A DNA stretch of 8,883 nucleotides from JAHJRJ01 sp037443685 (lineage in GTDB: Bacteria; Bacteroidota; Ignavibacteria; UBA10030; BY39): positions 1-8,883 of the forward strand of contig JBBINX010000085.1 of the NCBI GenBank assembly GCA_037443685.1, written 5' to 3'. Positions 1 through 5,002 of the stretch are shown here, one piece after another; the stretch's first letter is position 1; the number at the start of each line of letters is the position of its first letter. The notes below the pieces were generated by a model that was not told the DNA's origin, made no database searches, and saw nothing but the letters and a program-made list of their open reading frames with translations. The position numbers and the translations under genes are program-made.

Positions 1-393
1 GATGCGGGGAATCGAACCCCGGTCCGAAGAGAAGACCACCAAAACTTCTACATTCTTAGTTTACTCATCTTATTTCGCCTCTGATCTAAGGAGTAAACAC
101 TCTAATCGTAGACTATCTCAGTTTGATTTAACTCCTGAATCCTGAGAATAAACAAGAGCGATCCTGATTAATTCGACACCCTATTGCAATCCATCAGGCA
201 TAACTGCATAGGATGGGTTGCCCTTTTTTAATTAGGCAGCCAGTGCATAGTTATAGTTTGCACTTGTTGTTTTTTCCGCTTTTTATTCCCAATTTTTCGG
301 GAACCCCAAACGCATGCGCTTGAGTCGTGCAACACGGAGAGCACGGAATGCTGTTCTGACCATCCTCATCCCCGTCGAAACCATTTCATCCCC
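1..393 (-). ncRNA. ssrA: transfer-messenger RNA (tmRNA), 3' end cut by the window edge
   Basis: tmRNA frees stalled ribosomes by acting first as an alanyl-tRNA and then as a short mRNA whose tag marks the unfinished protein for proteolysis; it works with SmpB. The 5' end reads GGGGATGAAATGGTTTCGAC (393 downward), the conserved start of one-piece tmRNAs. The 3' tRNA-like part has the T arm GGGGTTCGATTCCCC at 5-19, preceded by the typical AGAATGTAGAAG-like stretch. The acceptor stem pairs GGGGATG (387-393) with a strand of which only CATC (1-4) is in the window, so about 7 bases including CCA are missing. Full length would be near 400 nt, normal for the family. The tag reading frame lies at 232-261 and the pseudoknot-rich region fills about 20-230. 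The recognition is by conserved sequence; I did not fold the molecule. Confidence 0.96.
232..261 (-). other. tmRNA tag-peptide reading frame (ANYNYALAA-stop)
   Basis: The resume codon is GCA at 261-259 and the frame reads GCA AAC TAT AAC TAT GCA CTG GCT GCC TAA, giving the 9-residue tag ANYNYALAA. The ALAA end is the classic degron read by ClpXP-type proteases. The bases before the resume codon (AACAAGT) resemble the A-rich, AGT-containing element that sets the frame in E. coli tmRNA. The frame stays open further upstream (GCG GAA AAA ACA ACA AGT), so a longer tag starting at GCG is formally possible, but GCA at this spacing fits the usual tag length of about 9-11 residues. Confidence 0.85.
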
Positions 394-401
394 TCGATTA
401 T

Positions 402-430
402 AATATACTATCATTCATCTCAATTAACAA
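402..430 (-). promoter_or_regulatory. putative sigma-70-type promoter of ssrA
   Basis: On the minus strand TTGTTA (430-425) is followed after exactly 17 bases by TATATT (407-402), 8 bases before the mature 5' G of tmRNA at 393. A second perfect TATAAT overlaps it at 402-397 but sits too close to the RNA start to be the -10 box, unless the 5' end lies inside the RNA. A short AT palindrome lies just upstream of the -35 box. Start by pattern only; no transcript data. Confidence 0.55.
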
Positions 431-433
431 AAC

Positions 434-446
434 TATTTCAGAAATA
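434..446. repeat. perfect short palindrome upstream of the ssrA -35 box
   Basis: The plus strand reads TATTTC A GAAATA, two perfect 6-base arms around one base. An overlapping palindrome GAAAT A ATTTC follows at 441-451. They occupy the gap between the LOG-protein stop codon and the ssrA -35 element. They lack the GC-rich stem and T-run of an intrinsic terminator. They could be an AT-rich UP-like element, a binding site, or chance in AT-rich DNA. Confidence 0.35.
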
Positions 447-465
447 ATTTCAAATTAACGTTGGT

Positions 466-1308
466 TCAATTAGATATTCTACCATACCTTAAATGATTTT
501 TTGTCAATTCAGCTCTTAAATACTCAAATGTTTCTTCCGGCGAATTGCAGTATTTAAACAATTTCATATCGCTTTTTGATATCACGCCTAAGCGTATCAT
601 TTCGGGAAAGTTAATTATTTTCTTCCAATAATCTTCTCCGTATAAAACAACCGTAACTTTTTTTTCTATCTTTTTACTTTGAAGAAGTGTCAATACTTCT
701 ACCATCTCATCCATAGTGCCGAAACCCCCAGGGAATATCACCATAGCGCTCGCCAAAGAGACAAACCAGAATTTTCTCATAAAAAAGTAATGAAATTCAA
801 AATTAAGTTCATCGCTAATATAAGGATTTGGAAGTTGTTCGTGCGGTAAACTGATATTCAAACCGATTGATTTACCCCCCGCTGCTGTTGCGCCTTTATT
901 TGCTGCTTCCATGATTCCCGGTCCTCCGCCTGAACAGACTACAAATCTTTTGTGGGAATTCAATTTTATCGACCACTTGGTCAATAATTTTGCGAGCCGA
1001 TATGATTCTTCGTAATACTTTGACATTTCATAACCAACTTTTGCTTTGGCTAATTCTTCTTTTAATTTATTATTTTTAACTTTTAAATTTTTAATTTTGG
1101 CTTCAACTTTTTGAAATATCTTTTTTGCTTCTTCTCTGGACTTAATTCGTGCCGACCCAAAAAAAACAATTGTATCTTCTATCATTTCTTTCCTAAATCG
1201 GGAATTCGGTTCGGCATATTCCGATAATATTCGTATATCCCTTCCGTCTTTTCCTTTTAAAAAATTTATATCCTCGTATGCTTTGGGTCTTCGTTTTACG
1301 CGCTTCAT
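466..1308 (-). CDS. LOG-family Rossmann-fold protein (probable nucleoside 5'-monophosphate phosphoribohydrolase), long form
   Basis: This 280-residue protein carries the two hallmarks of the LOG / TIGR00730 family: GGGPGIMEA at 127-135 and PGGFGTMDE at 193-201. LOG enzymes cleave the ribose-base bond of nucleoside monophosphates; in plants this activates cytokinins, while in bacteria the true substrate is usually unknown. FFGSAR at 49-54 is the first beta strand of the Rossmann fold, and YFFMRKFWF (174-182) holds the conserved Arg region. The N-terminal 45 residues, including RDIRILSEY, are typical of the long LOG subgroup. Residues about 57-95 form a Lys/Glu-rich, probably helical insertion between FGSAR and the YYEESYRLAKLL helix, longer than in short LOG proteins. 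It starts 13 bases after the SDR stop, so the two are probably co-transcribed. The start ATG has only a weak AGAAAA upstream. The family is certain; the substrate is not. Confidence 0.9.
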   Translation of the reverse strand: MKRVKRRPKAYEDINFLKGKDGRDIRILSEYAEPNSRFRKEMIEDTIVFFGSARIKSREEAKKIFQKVEAKIKNLKVKNNKLKEELAKAKVGYEMSKYYEESYRLAKLLTKWSIKLNSHKRFVVCSGGGPGIMEAANKGATAAGGKSIGLNISLPHEQLPNPYISDELNFEFHYFFMRKFWFVSLASAMVIFPGGFGTMDEMVEVLTLLQSKKIEKKVTVVLYGEDYWKKIINFPEMIRLGVISKSDMKLFKYCNSPEETFEYLRAELTKNHLRYGRISN

Positions 1309-1321
1309 ATTTTCTTCGAAA

Positions 1322-2044
1322 TTAAATTATTGAACTTCCCCCGTCAACAGATATTACTCGTCCTGTAATCTGTTTATTACATTTTACAAAAAAAACTACG
1401 AGGTCGGTAATATCATTTGCCGCGGCGTAATGATTTAATAGTGTTTTTTCATTTTTATTTTTTAAAACCATCTTGTCGTTTGGAAAAGTTATAGTTCCAG
1501 GTGCAATTGAGTTTACGAGAATGTGGGGTGCTAGCGCTTTCGCTAAACACTTTGTTAACATAATCAAACCTGCCTTCGATACCGAATATGATATATGTTC
1601 CGCAAATGGTTTGATACCACCGAGTGAAGAAATATTAATTATCTGCCCTTTTTTCCTCCGAATCATGTGCTTAGCCACTGCTTGAGAACAAAAAAATGCT
1701 CCTTTTAAATTCGTATCTATCGTTAGATCCCATATATTCTCTGACGTTTTCGCCAATGTGCTAGGAATAAAAACAGCCGCGTTATTCACGAGTAGGTCTA
1801 TTTGTCCGAATTCTTCTATAGCGGTTTTAACCATTCTCGATACTTGATTTTTTTTTGATACATCGGCTTTTATTGCTAATGCTTTTCTCGCAGTCGTAAC
1901 TCTTATATTATTAACGACATCAGCAGCTTCTTTTTTAGAATTATTGAAATTAATAACAACCTCGAATCCGTTGTGTGCCAAAGCCATACTGATAGCTTTG
2001 CCTAATCTTGTAGCTCCCCCCGTTATCAGAGCGACTTTCTTCAT
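1322..2044 (-). CDS. short-chain dehydrogenase/reductase (SDR), possibly pteridine-reductase-like
   Basis: This is a classical SDR, an NAD(P)(H)-dependent oxidoreductase of about 240 residues. Counting from the ATG at 2044, the cofactor motif TGGATRLG lies at 8-15, NNAA at 87-90, the catalytic Asn at 112, Ser at 139, Tyr153 and Lys157 (YxxxK), PG at 182-183, and the C-terminal ITGRVISVDGG. The Arg in TGGATRLG (TGx3RxG in place of TGx3GxG) and the N-N-S after the second beta strand recall pteridine reductases such as PTR1 and FolM and suggest NADPH use, but FabG-like relatives cannot be excluded. The frame extends to a GTG at 2071 overlapping the msrC end; I prefer the ATG at 2044 because it sits 4 bases after the msrC stop and yields a normal SDR N-terminus (MKKVALITGG). 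It is the middle gene of msrC-SDR-LOG. No Shine-Dalgarno sequence is visible. Confidence 0.92.
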   Translation of the reverse strand: MKKVALITGGATRLGKAISMALAHNGFEVVINFNNSKKEAADVVNNIRVTTARKALAIKADVSKKNQVSRMVKTAIEEFGQIDLLVNNAAVFIPSTLAKTSENIWDLTIDTNLKGAFFCSQAVAKHMIRRKKGQIINISSLGGIKPFAEHISYSVSKAGLIMLTKCLAKALAPHILVNSIAPGTITFPNDKMVLKNKNEKTLLNHYAAANDITDLVVFFVKCNKQITGRVISVDGGSSII

Positions 2045-2048
2045 TTTA

Positions 2049-2528
2049 TTAATTAGCAATTTTTTCGTCACTGTTGAAAATTATTTTCCCAAGATGTTCA
2101 AGATAAAATCTATCTATGTCATCAAAATTATTAATATTGTAGCTATCAACTTTTAATACACCGAATGGTTTACCATTTTGATAAATAGGAATTACAATTT
2201 CTGATTTTGTATCGGGGTCACAATAAATGTGACTATCGAATTTGCTTACATCAGGAACGATAATCGTAGTACGCTGTTTGATAGCTGTTCCGCAAACCCC
2301 TTTCCCTTTTTGAATTCTAACGCAAGCGGGTTTCCCCTGAAATGGTCCAAGCACTAATTCATTAACTCTCAATATATAAAAACCTACCCAAAAAAAATCG
2401 GGAAAACCTATTTTGAGAATAGCACTTATGTTTGCAAGATTTGCGATAACGTCCGATTCATCATTGATGAATGATACAACCTCTTTAACTACTTGCTTGT
2501 ACTTTGTTTTTTTATCTTTGATTATCAT
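2049..2528 (-). CDS. msrC: free methionine-(R)-sulfoxide reductase, GAF-domain type
   Basis: This 159-residue single GAF-domain protein is expected to reduce free L-methionine-(R)-sulfoxide to methionine in the cytoplasm, using thioredoxin, as E. coli fRMsr does. The three redox cysteines are present as Cys69, Cys79 and Cys103, with the same spacing (10 and 24) as E. coli Cys84/94/118. The surrounding motifs are GKPACVRIQKGKGVCGTA and FDSHIYCDPDTKSEIVIPI. Trp47 and Tyr51 match the binding-pocket aromatic pair and Glu110 matches Glu125. The position matching Asp141 is Lys126 (GVLKVDS in place of the usual GVLDVDS), while Asp128 is kept; this is odd for an active-site residue. These cysteines rule out a plain signalling GAF domain. 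It opens the probable msrC-SDR-LOG operon, downstream of tRNA-Lys. The start ATG has no clear Shine-Dalgarno sequence. Confidence 0.9.
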   Translation of the reverse strand: MIIKDKKTKYKQVVKEVVSFINDESDVIANLANISAILKIGFPDFFWVGFYILRVNELVLGPFQGKPACVRIQKGKGVCGTAIKQRTTIIVPDVSKFDSHIYCDPDTKSEIVIPIYQNGKPFGVLKVDSYNINNFDDIDRFYLEHLGKIIFNSDEKIAN

Positions 2529-2606
2529 AGACCAGGCATACAGAGCAAAACGTTTTACTTCTCGGATTTTGATTTTTTAAATTCGCTTATGGTGGAGAAG
2601 TTTTGA

Positions 2607-2612
2607 ATTATA
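2607..2612 (-). promoter_or_regulatory. consensus -10 box (TATAAT) just after tRNA-Lys, possible msrC promoter
   Basis: A perfect TATAAT starts six bases beyond the tRNA 3' end and about 80 bases before the msrC ATG. A matching -35 box would have to lie inside the tRNA T arm, where TTCGAG with a 19-base gap is the nearest candidate, so the promoter is weakly supported. The rest of the 89-base gap (2529-2617) is AT-rich and holds a weak GAGAAGT/ACTTCTC inverted repeat with a long loop. I see no intrinsic terminator in it. Confidence 0.3.
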
Positions 2613-2617
2613 CACCG

Positions 2618-2690
<73 letters not shown>

Positions 2691-2692
2691 AA

Positions 2693-2709
2693 AGAATGTT
2701 GAACATTCT
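2693..2709. repeat. perfect 8+1+8 palindrome between secG and tRNA-Lys
   Basis: The plus strand reads AGAATGTT G AACATTCT, perfect on all eight base pairs. As RNA it could form a six-pair stem with a TTGAA loop, directly before the tRNA 5' end at 2690. It is followed by no T-run, so it is not a standard terminator. It may be an operator-like site, a processing signal, or chance. Confidence 0.5.
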
Positions 2710-2719
2710 ATCAGTAAAT

Positions 2720-3055
2720 TCAGTTACCCGGTTGAGTTGGCGTAGGCGCTTGCTGCTGAGGAGGCATCGGGGGTGGAACTGTACTCGTCCCTCGTTGTAT
2801 TACACTTTCAGTTGGAGTTGACCGATGCGGTAAGAAAAATATATTGATAACCAAACTCAGTGTGATGAAAATAGCAGCTAAAATACCGGTTGTCTTACTT
2901 AAAAAATCAGCAGTTCGTCTTACACCGAACATAGTTCCCATCTGACCACCACCGAATGTGCCAGCCAAACCACCACCTTTACTCGATTGCATTAAAACAG
3001 CAATTATGATAAGAATTGCAAGTATCATTTCGATACTGATTAAAAACCAAAACAT
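2720..3055 (-). CDS. secG: preprotein translocase subunit SecG
   Basis: SecG is the small membrane subunit of the SecYEG channel and eases SecA-driven protein export. The 111-residue protein starts at MFWFLISIEM; residues about 3-22 form the first membrane helix and about 53-75 the second. Between them lies the signature QSSKGGGLAGTFGGG followed by GTMFGVRRTADFLSKTT. After the second helix comes a tail of about 35 residues very rich in Pro, Gln and Thr (PPPMPPQQQAPTPTQPGN); by the usual SecG topology this would face the periplasm. The open frame reaches an earlier ATG at 3094, but that lies at the putative promoter and lacks a ribosome site, whereas the ATG at 3055 has GGAG five bases upstream. 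A promoter-like sequence precedes the gene and tRNA-Lys follows it. Confidence 0.95.
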   Translation of the reverse strand: MFWFLISIEMILAILIIIAVLMQSSKGGGLAGTFGGGQMGTMFGVRRTADFLSKTTGILAAIFITLSLVINIFFLPHRSTPTESVIQRGTSTVPPPMPPQQQAPTPTQPGN

Positions 3056-3060
3056 TTTTT

Positions 3061-3064
3061 CTCC
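3061..3064 (-). promoter_or_regulatory. Shine-Dalgarno site fixing the secG start
   Basis: GGAG (3064-3061) stands five A's before the ATG at 3055. It is one of only two clear Shine-Dalgarno sequences in the window and decides for the shorter SecG, removing 13 residues from the longest frame. Confidence 0.75.
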
Positions 3065-3084
3065 ATTTATGATTAAACTGTAAA

Positions 3085-3113
3085 AAGATAACAAAATTTT
3101 AAGCTAATATCAA
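3085..3113 (-). promoter_or_regulatory. putative sigma-70-type promoter of secG
   Basis: TTGATA (3113-3108) and TATCTT (3090-3085) are separated by exactly 17 bases, in the 88-base gap between ribE and secG. Transcription would begin near 3078, leaving a leader of about 23 bases before the secG ATG. The rest of the gap holds no other recognisable signal, and no intrinsic terminator follows ribE. Confidence 0.55.
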
Positions 3114-3143
3114 GTACAGAGTTGTTGACCTTTGTGCTTCCTT

Positions 3144-3794
3144 TTAAAAAAAACCTAATGACTTCAGTTTTTTGTAACTAAATTTTTCCTTACGGTTTTC
3201 TTCTATTGTTTTTAAAAGTATGCTTTCTATATATTTTCCTAATACATCGAACTCAATGTTTACTCTGTCGTTTATTTTCTTATTTTTGAATACCGTTTTC
3301 TCCATTGTGTGCGAAATTATTGATATGTCAAAACTATTTTTACCGATATTAGCAATGGTCAAACTCACACCATCGATTGCAACAGAACCGACAGAAATTA
3401 CAAACTTCAAAAATTCTTTTGGGATCATTACCGTGAATAGCCAGCTGTTTGTCCTTTTTTCGATTGACTTTATCGTTCCAACACAATCGACATGCCCTAA
3501 CACTAAATGCCCACCTAAGCGGTCACTCAACCTCATTGCTAATTCAAGGTTCACTCGTTCGCTGGATTTCAGATTTCCAAGTGTGGTTTTCTTCAAGGTT
3601 TCCTCAACCGCTACGACATCGAAAGAGGATTTAGACTTAGCGATAACAGTTTGACAAACTCCGTTTACCGATACACTGTCATCAACTTTAAGTTCTTTTG
3701 TACTTTCTGGCGCACGAATTCGCAACAGTACTCCCTTTCCTATATGTTGTATGGTTTCTACATTTCCTATTTCTGAAATAATTCCTGTAAACAT
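3144..3794 (-). CDS. ribE: riboflavin synthase, alpha chain
   Basis: Riboflavin synthase converts two 6,7-dimethyl-8-ribityllumazine molecules into riboflavin and a pyrimidinedione in the cytoplasm; the family enzyme is a trimer. The 216-residue protein begins with the invariant MFTGIISEIG and consists of two similar lumazine-binding barrels, about 1-97 and 98-195. The first has VNGVCQTV with Cys47 and the LSDRLGGHLVLGHVD block with His96 and His101. The second has the matching IDGVSLT with Ser144 and the ISHTMEKT motif. The last 20 residues are a Lys-rich tail ending in FF. It starts 12 bases after ribD and is probably co-transcribed with it. The gene is called ribE in most bacteria and ribC in E. 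coli. No ribosome site is visible before the ATG. Confidence 0.95.
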   Translation of the reverse strand: MFTGIISEIGNVETIQHIGKGVLLRIRAPESTKELKVDDSVSVNGVCQTVIAKSKSSFDVVAVEETLKKTTLGNLKSSERVNLELAMRLSDRLGGHLVLGHVDCVGTIKSIEKRTNSWLFTVMIPKEFLKFVISVGSVAIDGVSLTIANIGKNSFDISIISHTMEKTVFKNKKINDRVNIEFDVLGKYIESILLKTIEENRKEKFSYKKLKSLGFF

Positions 3795-3806
3795 ATTTAT
3801 TTTGAT

Positions 3807-4916
3807 TTAGTTATTTATATATCCTTCTATAACGGTATCTTTCCGGAACTCACGACGTGTTATTTTTTTAAGATTAATAGTTTTGTCAATCGATTTATTT
3901 TTAGAGAATATAACTGCATTCCTTCCATCACCGATTATCTTTGGTGCTACAAATATTACAACTTTATCAGCAAGTTTATGTTCAATTAATTGTGAAAAAA
4001 TTTTCGCACCGCCTTCGACTAAAACTGATGTAATATTAAGTTTTGCAATCAACTTCAAAATCTGAAGTGGTGGAATATAATTGTTTTTTGTTTTAATGGA
4101 ATAAATTTCGACACCCAATTTCTTTAATAATCGAATCTTTCGGGGTTTTTTTTTATTACATGATTCTGCAATAAGAACCATAGTCCTGACTTTTCTCGCA
4201 CTTGAAAATATTTTTGAATTGATAGGTGATGAAAGCTTGCCATCAATAACTATTCGAGTGGGATTTTTGCCTTTTGCTAGGCGAACTGTAAGTTCAGGGT
4301 TGTCAGTTTTAATTGTGTTAGCACCTATGAGAATTGCATCATGCATTGCACGCAACCGATGGGCCTCTTTTCTAGAATCGAGATTTGTAATCCACTTGGA
4401 ATCGGAGCGATAATCTGCGATTTTTCCATCGAGGGTTTGGGCAATTTTAACTGTAATAAAAGGTAACCTTGTAGTGATATATTTTATAAAAGATTCGTTG
4501 AGTTTTTCAGCATCTTCCCTGAGTATATTCTCTATTACGTTAATATTCGCTTTCTTTAGTTTTGAAATTCCTTTTCCGTTGATGCGGGGATTTGGATCAC
4601 GCATTGCAACAACGACCTTTTTAACTTTTTTAGAAATTATGAAATCAGTACAAGGTGGAGTTTTTCCATAAAAGCAACACGGTTCTAAATTTACATACAA
4701 AGTGGCGCCTATGGCTTCAGCGCCTGCTTGTTCAAGCGCATTCACTTCAGCGTGTGCGGCTCCAAATTTTTTGTGATATCCTTTTCCAATGATTTTCCCA
4801 TTTTTGACTACTACTGCACCCACCATCGGATTAGGGTGAACGCTGTTACGTCCTTTTCGTGCAAGCCACAAACATTCTTGCATATATTTAATATGTTCGG
4901 AGTTATTCTTTTCCAT
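3807..4916 (-). CDS. ribD: bifunctional riboflavin biosynthesis protein RibD (deaminase/reductase)
   Basis: RibD carries out two successive steps of riboflavin synthesis: deamination of the diaminopyrimidine made from GTP, then NADPH-dependent reduction of its ribose side chain. The N-terminal deaminase domain (about 8-146) has HPNPMVGAVVV, the zinc ligands HAE (His55, Glu57) and PCCFYGKTPPC with Cys80 and Cys89. The reductase domain (about 152-369) has TVKIAQTLDGKIA, SKWITN, DAILIGANTIKTDNPELTVR and the VEGGAKIFSQL motif near 300-310. The length of 369 residues is normal. The next gene is ribE, but ribBA and ribH are absent from the window. A run of nine A's (codons around residues 254-257) lies in a variable linker. 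The 71-base gap upstream is too short for an FMN riboswitch. Confidence 0.96.
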   Translation of the reverse strand: MEKNNSEHIKYMQECLWLARKGRNSVHPNPMVGAVVVKNGKIIGKGYHKKFGAAHAEVNALEQAGAEAIGATLYVNLEPCCFYGKTPPCTDFIISKKVKKVVVAMRDPNPRINGKGISKLKKANINVIENILREDAEKLNESFIKYITTRLPFITVKIAQTLDGKIADYRSDSKWITNLDSRKEAHRLRAMHDAILIGANTIKTDNPELTVRLAKGKNPTRIVIDGKLSSPINSKIFSSARKVRTMVLIAESCNKKKPRKIRLLKKLGVEIYSIKTKNNYIPPLQILKLIAKLNITSVLVEGGAKIFSQLIEHKLADKVVIFVAPKIIGDGRNAVIFSKNKSIDKTINLKKITRREFRKDTVIEGYINN

Positions 4917-4974
4917 TCATCACACATTACAAAGAGGAAACAGCTCTAACATTAAATTTTTTAGCAACGTCACT

Positions 4975-5002
4975 ATTATAGATGACTTTATTTTAGTAAA
5001 AC
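4975..5002 (-). promoter_or_regulatory. possible promoter of ribD-ribE
   Basis: A perfect TATAAT (4980-4975) lies 58 bases before the ribD ATG, just after the oxidoreductase stop. The -35 side is poor: GTTTTA at 5002-4997 with a 16-base gap is the best match and lies inside the end of the upstream gene. The same 71-base gap shows no terminator and no FMN-riboswitch core. Confidence 0.35.

Noticed and set aside
397..402. TATAAT at 402-397 as the ssrA -10 box
   Set aside because: It ends only three bases before the mature tmRNA 5' end and has no -35 match at normal spacing; TATATT at 407-402 with TTGTTA at 17 bases is better.
1473..1685. Plus-strand open frames throughout the window (for example 1473-1685, 3220-3654, 7343-7612, 8604-8855)
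   Set aside because: They lie antisense to well-recognised genes, show no family motifs and have no ribosome sites; they are shadows of the minus-strand coding.
2045..2071. GTG at 2071 as the SDR start
   Set aside because: It would overlap the msrC end and add nine residues absent from typical SDR N-termini; the ATG at 2044 fits better.
2049..2528. The GAF-domain protein as a signalling or cyclic-nucleotide sensor
   Set aside because: Three cysteines with the exact fRMsr spacing plus the pocket Trp/Tyr identify it as a methionine sulfoxide reductase.
2516..2543. Tiny frame ATG CCT GGT CTA TGA overlapping the msrC ATG
   Set aside because: Four codons with no ribosome site; chance is the simplest explanation.
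3056..3094. ATG at 3094 as the secG start
   Set aside because: It lies just upstream of the putative -10 box and has no ribosome site, while the ATG at 3055 has GGAG five bases before it.
4917..4987. FMN riboswitch before ribD
   Set aside because: The gap is only 71 bases and lacks the conserved FMN-element core; an FMN riboswitch needs well over 100 bases.
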